This document shows positions 9,549-18,667 of a stretch of 51,889 bases of DNA, piece after piece. The position numbers and the translations under genes were made by a program. The notes below the pieces were generated by a model, which saw only the letters and a list, made by a program, of their open reading frames with translations, made no database searches and was not told the DNA's origin. The DNA is from Dendronalium phyllosphericum CENA369 (lineage in GTDB: Bacteria; Cyanobacteriota; Cyanobacteriia; Cyanobacteriales; Nostocaceae). Position 1 is the first letter of the stretch; each line of letters begins with the position of its first letter. The DNA lies in the NCBI RefSeq assembly GCF_016056275.1, contig NZ_JAECZA010000281.1, positions 1 through 51,889 of the forward strand, given 5' to 3'.

Positions 9549-9710
9549 TTAAATTTTCAATTTAAAACCTCCAAATGTCATATCTACGAGGTTACTGCTG
9601 AGACGCTGAAATTGAATTCCTCCACTTACTGCCTTCAAATCTGCCTCAGATAGTTTTAGTTTTTCAACTTGGCGATCGGGCTGCAAGTCAATAATTTTGA
9701 TGCTAGACAT
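9549..9710 (-). CDS. Small double-glycine leader peptide (bacteriocin/RiPP-precursor-like)
   Basis: A 53-residue peptide starting at ATG 9710. Residues 1-31 look like a leader peptide, with acidic/leucine-rich LKLSEADLKAVSGG, very close to the LxxxELxxVxGG pattern cut by PCAT/C39 peptidase-transporters. The remaining 22 residues (IQFQRLSSNLV...) would be the core; they contain no Cys, so no lanthionine or disulfide is expected. An upstream in-frame extension to 9824 is possible but unlike a leader. No transporter or modification enzyme is nearby, so processing would have to occur in trans. Divergent or decayed precursor is the alternative. Confidence 0.55.
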   Translation of the reverse strand: MSSIKIIDLQPDRQVEKLKLSEADLKAVSGGIQFQRLSSNLVDMTFGGFKLKI

Positions 9711-10061
9711 ATTTTTCTCAATAATTTTTTTCAAGTTACAGCCAGAATTTTCGTGCAATTGCCTATTACTCTCATCATTCAAAAGGTAGAAAATATAGGA
9801 AATATCAATATTTAAAAAAGACATTAATGCGATGATTTGTCGCCATAGGTTTAATTTTTTTAGACGAGCATTTTAAATCGTTGAAGAAGAATTTAGACCA
9901 AACTCTCCATGAAAATGCACTAAATTCTAACAGTGTATCGTTGGTTGCAACGGTATAAGCAAGGAAGTATAAATGCATTGCTTGAAGTTAACAAGATTTA
10001 TACCATCTCTTTGGGAAGATGCGCCAAATCTTTTTAAATTCTTATTTCTTTGTGTGCTTTG

Positions 10062-10140
10062 CGTTCTACCCTGCGGGAAGCCCTTCGGGTTCAGCAGTTG
10101 CTTCAAGTCGGGGAACCCGCCCAACACACTGCTTCACCGC
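10062..10140 (-). repeat. Composite dispersed repeat
   Basis: Reverse-oriented copy of the GCCACT-ended repeat: the complement of 10101-10131 contains GTTGGGCGGGTTCCCCGAC and then TTGAAG, as at 12201-12224. It is preceded by a CTTTGTGTGCTTTGCGTTC unit (10049-10068) like the one that encodes the tail of pncB. It lies directly after the stop of the cupin gene. Confidence 0.65.
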
Positions 10141-10142
10141 TG

Positions 10143-10625
10143 TTATACTTTCTTACCTGCTACTGGTTCAGTTATATTTTCCATATCGACGAGATTCCAC
10201 TTTAAACCTTTACTCCTATATATACGCTTGCCCAAAGAGGGATAGTCACCGATGTCATAGTCTAGCCTTTGACCAACTACTATACATTTAAATATAGAAT
10301 TGCCCGTGTTTTTCAGCTTGTGCGGTTTCCCACCAGCGCGATATCCAATAAAATCTCCTGCTTTAACTGGATAAACGCTTTCTCCAATTGTTGCCTCAGC
10401 TTCTCCCTCAAGAATGTATACGCACTCTTCTTCGTGATAGTGCATATGAAGCTCCGTTGATTCGCGTCCAGGCTCTACTTCAATGATGTGGAAACCGATA
10501 TTTTTTAAACCTGTCAAATCTCCTAAAGACTTATTCAGTCTGCGAGCATTGGAGTTAAGAAAATGTGTTTTTTCTAGTCCTTCATAAGACTCTATCTCTT
10601 CTTTGGTGACTAAATACTTTTCCAT
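10143..10625 (-). CDS. Single-domain cupin protein
   Basis: A 160-residue protein with one cupin barrel at about 45-120. Cupin motif 1 is visible as HMHYHEEECVYILEGEAEATIG with putative metal ligands His60, His62 and Glu66 or Glu67. Motif 2 is GDFIGYRAGGKPHKLKNTG with His102. Such small cupins may act as isomerases, dioxygenases or sugar-binding proteins, and the substrate cannot be read from the sequence. Start ATG 10625 has no strong ribosome binding site. It is flanked by repeat DNA on its 3' side and has no operon partner. Confidence 0.75.
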   Translation of the reverse strand: MEKYLVTKEEIESYEGLEKTHFLNSNARRLNKSLGDLTGLKNIGFHIIEVEPGRESTELHMHYHEEECVYILEGEAEATIGESVYPVKAGDFIGYRAGGKPHKLKNTGNSIFKCIVVGQRLDYDIGDYPSLGKRIYRSKGLKWNLVDMENITEPVAGKKV

Positions 10626-11173
10626 TTCTTGATACCAAGGTGCTAAGAAAATTTGATGGCGAACAAGCGAGGGTCTAAAGATGAATTAAGACGGAAGTTA
10701 AAACAGGTTCAAGGGTTCCAACCAGAGCAGAAGCGATCGCTTCTATTTGTGGATGGGATTATATCATCACCTCGTTATTAAGTGCAACTTCATAGAGAAT
10801 CGGTATCAGAAGTCAGAATTCAAGAGTCATACCAATTCACCAAAATCTTGATACACATGCAAGAACTTGTAGGGGCACTGTTACGTTCGCCCTTACATCC
10901 CTATTTGCATCATTTATAAAGTGAAATGGTATCAGAATGCAATCAATGGGAGATTCAAACCCCAGTAATTGAAGATTACAAATTACGCCTAATGTGAATT
11001 AAAAAAGCCTGCTGTTTCATAAGGGTTTCAAGACTTATTAAAAATCTTGGTTTTGGAACCATCGACGAAATTACAAGGATTTCATCACTCAATTCACATT
11101 ACACGTAAATTATAGATTTGGTAGGGGTTTTAAACCCATTTATTCATCGACCCTTCGGGTGATGGCAGTTCTT
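10626..11173. other. Intergenic region with a 112-bp inverted-repeat-bounded segment
   Basis: No coding pattern is seen in this 548-bp gap. The segment 10990-11101 is bounded by the exact 11-bp inverted repeats TAATGTGAATT and AATTCACATTA, which could be a small non-autonomous transposable element. The part before it contains a HIP1 site (10734-10741) and spacer repeats such as GTAGGGGCACTG. Confidence 0.45.
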
Positions 11174-11986
11174 TTATGTCGTGGGATCTTTTGGTGTCCA
11201 CTTTGTTAAGAATTTGAGCATCACTGAAGCCACAGCATCCGGCGACTCAATCAAGAAGCCATGACCGCCATCAAGCACTACAAGTTCAGCCTTAGCAATG
11301 CCTTGAGTAAGTTGTTGGGAAAACTTAACAGGAGTGAGAATGTCTTGTTTGCCAACCAAAACAAGAGTAGGACAATTAATTTGTTTGAGGCGTTCTGTTG
11401 TGTCACTAGCAAGGATAGCTCGGCTGTGGTGATAGAGAGTATAAGCTTTTGGAGCAAATGGGTAGTTAATCGCAAATTCGATCAGACCTTCTATCATTCC
11501 AGGAATCGAGTAAAACTCATCCGTAAATATCCAGGGCAATATAATTTTTTCATAAAGCTTCAGGTCTACACGAACGGGGAGGTCGCCCCAAGTTTCGATG
11601 AGGCTATTGAATCGCTCATCTCCTTTTGCCAAAGATGATACAAGTATCATACTGTTGACTTTTTGCGGGTGTGCTAGTGCTAATTCTTGAGCAATTTGAC
11701 CGCCCATTGAATGACCGACTACATGTACCTTATCAATGCCGATGCGATCGAGCAATGCTGCAACATCATTTGCCATCTGCTGCATACTATAAGGACTATC
11801 GGGAGCAGAACTTCGCCCCATTCCTCGATTATCGAAGCGAATGACTTGATATCGAGGAACGAGTGATGGCATTATTAGCGACCAATAGGAAAGATCGCAC
11901 AAGAAACCAGCAATTAATATTAGAGGCTCACCCGTTCCTTTGATGTCGTAGAACAAATCAACCCCATTCACCTGAACCTTCGGCAT
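11174..11986 (-). CDS. Alpha/beta-hydrolase fold protein
   Basis: A 270-residue cytosolic hydrolase of the haloperoxidase/3-oxoadipate enol-lactonase-like group. It shows the oxyanion region IAGFLCDLSYW, the RFDNRGMGRSS loop, the nucleophile elbow GHSMGG with Ser93, the acid in GKQD (about Asp215) and the catalytic His in GGHGF (about 242). All three triad residues are present, so it should be active. The substrate is unknown. ATG 11986 is a reasonable start (MPKVQVNGVDLFYD). No neighbour suggests a pathway. Confidence 0.85.
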   Translation of the reverse strand: MPKVQVNGVDLFYDIKGTGEPLILIAGFLCDLSYWSLIMPSLVPRYQVIRFDNRGMGRSSAPDSPYSMQQMANDVAALLDRIGIDKVHVVGHSMGGQIAQELALAHPQKVNSMILVSSLAKGDERFNSLIETWGDLPVRVDLKLYEKIILPWIFTDEFYSIPGMIEGLIEFAINYPFAPKAYTLYHHSRAILASDTTERLKQINCPTLVLVGKQDILTPVKFSQQLTQGIAKAELVVLDGGHGFLIESPDAVASVMLKFLTKWTPKDPTT

Positions 11987-12129
11987 ATCAGTTATTAGTC
12001 ACTTCACTCCAATTAAAAATGAATAATTTAATTTTTGTATTTTTAATTTTTAATTTTTAATTAAATTATGTCCCTATTCTTCTAAGAGGTTGTTTTAAAA
12101 GTGTTTGGCTGTGATTTTAGGCACTTATT

Positions 12130-12250
12130 GATCCCCCCTAGCCCCCCTTAAAAAGGGGGAAAGTAGAATCAAAGTCCCCCTTTTTAAGGGGAGCCACTGC
12201 GTTGGGCGGGTTCCCCGACTTGAAGCAAGTGGCGTGGATTTAGGGGGATC
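12130..12250. repeat. Palindromic repeat interrupted by a second repeat
   Basis: An outer palindrome starts GATCCCCCCTAGCCCCCC and ends TTTAGGGGGATC, with internal CCTTAAAAAGGGGG and CCCCCTTTTTAAGGGG arms. Between AAGGGG and ATTTAGGGGG lies a complete copy of the GCCACT-ended repeat (12192-12237). Without that insert the outer element would read as a regular long palindrome, so this is one repeat nested in another. Confidence 0.8.
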
Positions 12251-12281
12251 TAAAACTATTTGATACATCATTAGGGACTTT

Positions 12282-14306
12282 TCAAACATCCTCTAAGGGT
12301 TGCTGTAGGGGAATTGTAATCACAAATTCTGCTCCTGCTCCTGGGGCTGAAAAACACTGTAATTGACCGCTGTGTTTTTTGACAACTATTTGATAACTAA
12401 TCGATAAACCCATACCAGTACCTCTACCCACAGGTTTCGTGGTGAAAAAGGGGTCGAATAAACTGTTACGTACTTTTTCAGTCATTCCTGGTCCATTATC
12501 AGCTATGCGGATAGTTACCTGTTGGTCGGCAGTGAGTTCAGTACGAATGCGAATTTGGGGATTGTCAGTTGTCAGTTGTCCGTTGTCAGTTGTTTTTCTA
12601 CTTGCTACTGACCACTGACTACTGACAACTGACTCTTCTAAAGCATCGATCGCATTTGTCAATAAATTCATAAACACTTGATTCATCTGGCCAGCATGAC
12701 ACATTACCCGTGGCAGTTGACCGTACTCTTGAATTACTTGAATTTCTGGCTGTCCTGATTTAGCTTTCAGGCGACTTTGCAACAGTAGCAAGGTGCTATC
12801 GAGACCTTCGTGAATATCCACTCGTTTCATGCCGTCTTCATCAAGACGAGAAAAGTTGCGTAGAGATAAAACAATCTGCCGAATGCGTTTAGCTCCTATA
12901 TTCATAGAATCTAGGATTTTAGGCAAATCTTGGCGCAGAAAATCTAAATCAATTGCATAGATTTGTTGGTGAATCTCTGGTATTGGCGGGCAGTAATGCT
13001 GTTGATAAAGTTCTACTAAGTGCAGCAAATCCCGTACATATTGGCTGGCGTGGCTGATATTACCGTAGATGAAATTAACGGGATTGTTGATTTCGTGAGC
13101 AATACCTGCTACTAACTGTCCCAAACTGGACATTTTCTCAGTTTGAATCAGTTGCGCTTGGGTTTGTTGAAGTTCGAGTAAAGCCGCTTCTAGCTGCTGT
13201 GCTTTGTCTTGGGCAGTTTGGGCAGTGATGCGAGTCTGGGCGTAAAGTTTGGCTTGGTCAATGGCGATCGCAATTTGATCGGTCACTGCTTGTAGTAATT
13301 CTACTTCATCGTCCAACCAAGGTCGAAAGCCATGACAGTAACCACAGCTAAATACACCAATTTCTCCAGATTGAGTGTGTATCGGCAGCGACATAAAAGC
13401 GGTAAAGCCAAAATCACTCAAAACCTGCTGTGCTATGGGATCGTCCACAGTATTAATATCATCTATGCGGATGATTTCTTTGTTCAAGGTTTTAGCTGCT
13501 ATCAGTTCAATTTCTGTAGAAATTACTCGATCTGTCAAAAGACAAGGCAAGATGGGACTTTTCGCTTCGTATATACACTCCCAGTAAGGTGAGTTAGTGT
13601 TTTGACGATACCAAAAGAAGGCGCAGCGATCTATTTGGAATAAGTTACAGATTTCCTGAACTGCGGTTTCTAAAATGCAATTGAGTTCTAAAGAAGCTCG
13701 AATTTGGCTGGACAGGCGATTTAGCAATGCTTCCCGTTGGGCGATCGCTCTAAATTTAGCTTCTGAGTGGCTAATTTCCCGGACAATAACTATAATTTCC
13801 TGCTCTTGTAATGGTGATAGTCTGGCTTCAAAATTACCATTTCCTGCTGGCAAGGATAAAGTATATTGAAAACTGACTATCGCTTGAGTTTGCAATACTT
13901 GAGTTATTGCTTGTTGAAATTGAAATCCTAAAGTAGGCGGTAATAATTCTAGGATTTGCTTCCCTGGAATGACTGTTTGTAAATTGTGTAAATTTTGAAT
14001 TTCTCCTGGCTTGTAATCTAAGATAATTCCATCAGCTTCAATGCGAAAATATAAATGAGGCAATATCTGTAAAACTGCTTCGAGTTCTGATGTTTTGTGA
14101 CTTAACTGTTGTTTAGTTTTTTGGTGTTCTGCAATTTCGGCTTGCAGTTGTTTAAGTGTATTTGTTAATTTCGCAGTGCGTGGCTTGATGATTCCCGATT
14201 TGTGATGTCCTTTACGTGCTTGATAGTTGAATTTGGTATTTGGTGGTATTTCTTCTTTTAAAACCAAAGTCTCTGCTATGGCATCTTGCAGCTTTTCAGT
14301 AAACAC
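12282..14306 (-). CDS. PAS-GAF hybrid sensor histidine kinase
   Basis: A 674-residue soluble histidine kinase with no membrane segment. Order: N-terminal coiled coil (45-80), PAS-like domain (about 80-180), GAF domain (about 195-350), a coiled coil (360-392), then the kinase core. The phospho-acceptor is His404 in LVAGIAHEINNPVNF. The N box is NQVFMNLLTNAIDAL (542-556), G1 is DNGPG (603-607), F box DPFFTTK and G2 GRGTGMG (627-633). Residues about 558-583, between N and G1 boxes, are encoded by repeat DNA (see 12558-12635). The GAF domain lacks an obvious bilin Cys motif. No response regulator is adjacent, so the partner is unknown. Confidence 0.9.
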   Translation of the reverse strand: MFTEKLQDAIAETLVLKEEIPPNTKFNYQARKGHHKSGIIKPRTAKLTNTLKQLQAEIAEHQKTKQQLSHKTSELEAVLQILPHLYFRIEADGIILDYKPGEIQNLHNLQTVIPGKQILELLPPTLGFQFQQAITQVLQTQAIVSFQYTLSLPAGNGNFEARLSPLQEQEIIVIVREISHSEAKFRAIAQREALLNRLSSQIRASLELNCILETAVQEICNLFQIDRCAFFWYRQNTNSPYWECIYEAKSPILPCLLTDRVISTEIELIAAKTLNKEIIRIDDINTVDDPIAQQVLSDFGFTAFMSLPIHTQSGEIGVFSCGYCHGFRPWLDDEVELLQAVTDQIAIAIDQAKLYAQTRITAQTAQDKAQQLEAALLELQQTQAQLIQTEKMSSLGQLVAGIAHEINNPVNFIYGNISHASQYVRDLLHLVELYQQHYCPPIPEIHQQIYAIDLDFLRQDLPKILDSMNIGAKRIRQIVLSLRNFSRLDEDGMKRVDIHEGLDSTLLLLQSRLKAKSGQPEIQVIQEYGQLPRVMCHAGQMNQVFMNLLTNAIDALEESVVSSQWSVASRKTTDNGQLTTDNPQIRIRTELTADQQVTIRIADNGPGMTEKVRNSLFDPFFTTKPVGRGTGMGLSISYQIVVKKHSGQLQCFSAPGAGAEFVITIPLQQPLEDV
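12558..12635 (-). repeat. Short tandem repeats inside the kinase reading frame
   Basis: Heptad-type units GTCAGTTGTCAGTTG and ACTGACCACTGAC make up this segment, which is a multiple of three and encodes about 26 Ser/Thr/Gln-rich residues between the N and G1 boxes of the kinase. The same units occur between genes at 18561-18640, 30281-30293 and 32026-32048. Confidence 0.8.
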
Positions 14307-15261
14307 TTTTATCTACCTGCTTTTTAAATTTATTAATGATGAAAAATTTTGTTATATAAGTTTTTAATTTACAACATATTAATTAAAGCGATCGCTAGAT
14401 TTTATAGAGATTTACTGATAATTCATAAATACTTTATTAAGCAATTTTCATAACTAACTTAACAGAACAATCATGCCGATTTTTCACAGTTTGGAGAAAT
14501 CTGCTGCAATTAGGGAAGAAAAGTATGAGGATGTAAAACTATAAAAGAATTTTTCAAAGTAGCTTTTTGTTATAACTGGAGTTTAATACGATTTTAGTAA
14601 AGAAAAAGTTAACTTGTTGGATGTTTCTATTTTTTAATTTTTAAATTTTCATAAAAATAACATAAAAATACATGAATTTACGTTAAAGACAACCAAGCTC
14701 TTCGACAGTGTTTAGCGGTAAAATTTATTACTTCTGACTTTTGTAAAAAAGCCATAATAAATTATGCAATTGTCATTTTAGTCACAAAGTTGTTTGCAAT
14801 TAGATAAATTTCAGCAGTTTGGCGACGATTAAATAATATTATTGATTACTCATATTCGCTATTTTTTATTTCTTACTACAGAAGATTGCTGTATGCTAAT
14901 TGTCAAGAAAATAATCAGTAATATCCTTATACAATAGATAAAATTAGTATAAAAATCAAAGAGATATGTTTTCAAGTTTACTTAACACTAATACTTAAGA
15001 CGGCGAAACCAAAACACTATAGTAAAATGTTCGCCAAGCTTACAAATAGCAAATTTTAGATATTAAGTTTTTAATTTCGTGCAGCATAACTGGGGACTCG
15101 TTCGCCAAAAATGCAATTTAATCAAAATCAATCTCCTCAAAATAGATAACGATCTGATAAAACTAAAAAGCATAATATCAACGCATTGTTAGCAGGGCTG
15201 CTAATCTCATTTTTTGTGTTATAAAACTCACATAAATTTAGCTTGGACGGAAAAAGACTTT
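14307..15261. other. Long AT-rich intergenic region between divergent genes
   Basis: About 950 bp separates the divergent histidine kinase and dynamin-like GTPase genes. It is AT-rich with several oligo-T and oligo-A runs. A 23-codon frame at 14473 has no ribosome binding site or coding bias and was not called. It must hold the promoters for both flanking genes, but I see no clear -35/-10 pair or operator. Confidence 0.4.
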
Positions 15262-17814
15262 ATGGAACCAGGAAAACTGGAATGTTTTAAAGAGTACGGC
15301 GAATTTATTCTGCAAAAAATAGATTCAGTACCTCATTCTCTTTCTCAACAAGAAGATTGGGTTCCAGCTAGCCTTGATGAGTGTCTTCTACGCCTCCGAG
15401 AAGCTGCTGAGAAAACTGTAGAACTTGCAACATCGCCAGTTAAAATTGGCGTGATGGGAGAATTTAGTAGTGGAAAAACTTTACTTTTGGGCAGTTTGAT
15501 TGGATATGCTGATGCTTTACCAGTCAGTGAAAACCCCACTACAGGCAACATTACAGCAATTCATCTCGTACCACAAGCAGGATTTGCCACAACTCAATTA
15601 GGCAATTTTACTGTGGAGTATCTAGCTCATGAAGGAGTGAATGAGTGTCTGCACTTCATGTTGGGGCAAGCAATGCAACGGGCTACAGCCGCAGGACTTG
15701 TAACCTTGCCTGTCTCGAAGTTAGAAACTGGTAAAGATATTATTAACTGGTGCGAAGATTTATGGCACAGCAGTAACAATTTAGAACTACGTTATTTGCT
15801 GCGAGAGTTGGTAGTGTTTGTTCGGGCTTATCATTCCTATGGGGAAGCTCTTTGTGGCGGACGCTACCAAATTGATGCTACCACCGCCCGCGAGGGACTA
15901 CAGCTAGCCGAACAGCCGATGGCAATCCAAAGTCTTGGTTTTGATGATCTACCTCCAGCGCATGTCCGATTGCCGAGTCCACCCCAAAAGCTAGCAGCAA
16001 AGCTTATACAGAACAGTTTCCCATTGATCCGCCGTGTCGATATCGAGGTAAAAATATCGCGGGAAATTTGGGATGTTACGGGTGCTTCTGAATTTGTTCT
16101 TTTAGACTTTCCAGGCTTGGGTGCTGCTAATTCCGGTGCTAGAGATACATTTTTGTCACTGCGGGAATTGGCAGAAGTACAGACAATTTTAGTACTGTTG
16201 AATGGCAAATCTCCCGGAAGCGATCGCGCCAATAAAATCTTCACCATGATGCAACAGCAGCGACCGGGACAAAACCTCAAAGATTTAATTCTCGTAGGTG
16301 TCGGTCGCTTTGACCAACTACCCTTAGAAAGTGAAGGCGGTGAAAGAGTACTCGACCAATTAATCGACGATACCGCAGCCAACAGTCCTTTGTATGAAGA
16401 TACCGTTTTCCAAAAACTGAAAGTTCTGCAAACAACAATCGATGGCGCAAGCGCCTTTACCACCCAAAAAGACCGCATCGTTTTGCTGTCGCCACTGTTG
16501 GGACTGGCAGAATTAGCCAAACGTTCGAGTACTGTCAAAGCAGGTTCGCCAGAGTTTTTGGCTAACTTAGACTATCCTAACTACCTAGAGAGGTCAAAGC
16601 GGTTGCAACAAAAGTGGCAGCGTTTAAGCGAACGCCTACTAGAATCAGATGCACGCAGCCATTTAGGCAGACAACTAGGTTACTTTGCTCAAGATGGGGG
16701 TATTGCCAAGCTACGAGAATTGATGCAAAACCATGTTGCTACTCACGGACTTAAGCAACTGTATGAAGATACTAAAAGAGCAGCCGAGCGTTTACGCCAA
16801 CAACAAAAAAATTTAGAAAATATCATTGCTCAAATTCACGAGCAAGGCATCCCCACAGGCGATAGTCCAGCCTCGATCGAGTTGCGGGCAACCATTGAGA
16901 CTTTAGATAAAACTTACAGAAACTTTCAAAAAGATTTAGGTAAAGAACCACTCAAAGACCGACGCAAAGAAGTCGTCAGCGATGTGGTTAAAGACGAACT
17001 CACGTATAGAATACTCAATTGGAACCAATGGACTTTATTATTTAATAAAGCTCATAATGGCGCGATCGCCTTGGCCGAATCAAAAGGGGCAGCTGGTAAG
17101 CTATTCGATCGGGGTAATAGAGTTAATAGTGCGATTCCTACTAAAAGCGACGATTTTTATCCAGCTTTTGCCAAAACTGTCAAAGAACTAGAAGAATTTG
17201 CCCGCGATCGCATTCGGCAAGCAGTGGTAGACTCGTTGAGCAAATTATCCGATCTCATAGCCCCAGAACGCGACTATCTCAAGACTATCCTCCGCCCCGA
17301 AATAGAACAAGAGATTGAAGTAAAGTTCGGTGGAGAAGAAGCCGATTTATTTTATCAATTGCTGTTAGGATGCGACCCCAACCAATGGCAAGAAGCAATT
17401 ATCTCCGAAATTAGTGGTAGAGACAAAGCGATCGCACCTGAAATGATGTTTCCCTTAGCGCGTCAAGACGAAAAACATCATATTGGGCAAATCTTTGATT
17501 GGGCCCCAGAAAGAAACCAAAGCACATCTAGATCCACGAATCATCAGCTTTTGGTTTTGCGACTGCGAGATGAAATCATCGCCAGCGCCAGTTTGCATCT
17601 CGTCCAGTATGTCAGCGAAGTCAATCAGCAAGTGAATGCGGAATTAGAGGGCATTTTGGATCTAATTATTCCCACTTTGCAAAATCTCTCCAAAAAAGAA
17701 CAGTTGCTTATATATATTGCGGCTGGAGACTCGCAATCTGCGATCGCAGTTCCCACTTGGTTGCAGATACTTTCGGAAATCGCTACCGTTTCTTACTTAG
17801 ATGTTGCTAACTAA
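15262..17814 (+). CDS. Dynamin-like large GTPase
   Basis: About 850 residues. The GTPase domain has G1 GEFSSGKT (66-73), switch I threonine in NPTTGNITAI, G3 DFPGLG (about 282-287) and a G4 region near VGVGRFDQ without a canonical TKxD. The C-terminal two thirds are helical and charged, with predicted coiled coils (for example the AAERLRQQQKNLENIIAQ region), as expected for a dynamin stalk. No clear membrane-spanning segment is seen. I start at ATG 15262; an in-frame TTG at 15214 would add 16 residues. A remnant gene overlaps its 3' end, followed by an Hsp70-like gene and an unknown gene on the same strand. Bacterial dynamins remodel membranes, but the role of this one is unknown. Confidence 0.75.
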   Translation: MEPGKLECFKEYGEFILQKIDSVPHSLSQQEDWVPASLDECLLRLREAAEKTVELATSPVKIGVMGEFSSGKTLLLGSLIGYADALPVSENPTTGNITAIHLVPQAGFATTQLGNFTVEYLAHEGVNECLHFMLGQAMQRATAAGLVTLPVSKLETGKDIINWCEDLWHSSNNLELRYLLRELVVFVRAYHSYGEALCGGRYQIDATTAREGLQLAEQPMAIQSLGFDDLPPAHVRLPSPPQKLAAKLIQNSFPLIRRVDIEVKISREIWDVTGASEFVLLDFPGLGAANSGARDTFLSLRELAEVQTILVLLNGKSPGSDRANKIFTMMQQQRPGQNLKDLILVGVGRFDQLPLESEGGERVLDQLIDDTAANSPLYEDTVFQKLKVLQTTIDGASAFTTQKDRIVLLSPLLGLAELAKRSSTVKAGSPEFLANLDYPNYLERSKRLQQKWQRLSERLLESDARSHLGRQLGYFAQDGGIAKLRELMQNHVATHGLKQLYEDTKRAAERLRQQQKNLENIIAQIHEQGIPTGDSPASIELRATIETLDKTYRNFQKDLGKEPLKDRRKEVVSDVVKDELTYRILNWNQWTLLFNKAHNGAIALAESKGAAGKLFDRGNRVNSAIPTKSDDFYPAFAKTVKELEEFARDRIRQAVVDSLSKLSDLIAPERDYLKTILRPEIEQEIEVKFGGEEADLFYQLLLGCDPNQWQEAIISEISGRDKAIAPEMMFPLARQDEKHHIGQIFDWAPERNQSTSRSTNHQLLVLRLRDEIIASASLHLVQYVSEVNQQVNAELEGILDLIIPTLQNLSKKEQLLIYIAAGDSQSAIAVPTWLQILSEIATVSYLDVAN

Positions 17815-17851
17815 TCGCCTATTTTATGGGCAGCAAAATAAGGATGTATTT

Positions 17852-18331
17852 GTGAGACGCGATGCCATTTTTTATACAATTTTCAAACGTACTCCTAGGT
17901 TGTTTTTTGAGTTAGTAGAACAGCCACCCCCTGAAGCTAGTAGCTATCGCTTTGAATCAGTTGAAGTTAAAGAACCAACATTTCGGATTGATGGGGTATT
18001 TTTACCGCCACCTAATACAAAACCTCAGACGATCTTTTTTGCTGAGGTGCAATTCCAAATAGATGTAATCACAACAATCGCTGTTTATAAATTTGCAAAC
18101 TTAAGCCGTGAAGAGGTAGAGGCGATGTTAGGAGTCAAGTTAGAAGAAACTAGGGTTTATCAAGAAGCTAAAGAAGAAGGACGACAAGAAGGGAGACAAG
18201 AAGGACGACAAGAAGTAAAACTTGAACTTGTACCTCGGTTCTTAGCTCGTGGAATGTCGATGGAAGAAGTTGCTCAGTTACTGAGTTTAACTATCGAACA
18301 AGTAACACTTGCTACCGAGCAAGAATCTTAA
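17852..18331 (+). pseudogene. Internally deleted DUF2887/Rpn-type PD-(D/E)XK nuclease-transposase relative
   Basis: The N-terminal 70 residues match the cyanobacterial DUF2887 family: RRDAIFYTIFKRTPRLFFELV, YRFESVEVKEPTFRIDGVF and FFAEVQFQ, the last containing the ExQ part of a PD-(D/E)XK core. The chain then jumps to FANLSREEVEAMLGVKLEET and the usual tail EGRQEGRQEGRQE, skipping about 80-100 residues normally found between. I infer an in-frame internal deletion, so nuclease activity is doubtful. GTG 17852 after AAGGATG fits the family start; the frame is open back to 17801, overlapping the preceding gene. Confidence 0.65.
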
Positions 18332-18667
18332 ATATAAATTTAGTAACTGCCGCGTTTTTGAGAGCGAAATAAAAGTTACTCAAATATATCGCTGCGGGAA
18401 AATTGCGATCGCAAATCGCAATCCCCACGCTTGTAGTAGATTCTCTTAAAAATCGCCACCATTTTTATTCAAATATTTCTCGTGAAGTTGCTTGATAGGG
18501 AGTCGGGAGTTCGGAATAGGGAATAGGAGGGGAGTTAGGTAAGCAGCGGAGCAGAGGAGATAAAACTACTGACCACTGACAACTGACTTTTGTACAGACA
18601 AAGGTTAATCGCGTCTCTACGACAACTGACAACTGACCAAATATCAGCAATTTAAGGAAAATATGAA
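18332..18667. repeat. Repeat-rich spacer
   Basis: This 336-bp gap contains GACCACTGACAACTGAC units (18569-18587 and 18621-18637) and, at 18592-18620, a degenerate copy of the palindrome GTACAGACGCGATTAATCGCG that is perfect at 39628. An AGGAAAAT ribosome binding site at its end (18655-18662) serves the next gene. Confidence 0.65.

Noticed and set aside
10940-10970. Possible tRNA T-arm (GATTCAAACCCCAG)
   Set aside because: No acceptor, D or anticodon stems can be folded around it.
14473-14544. 23-codon frame in the gap before the dynamin-like gene
   Set aside because: No ribosome binding site and no sign of conservation.
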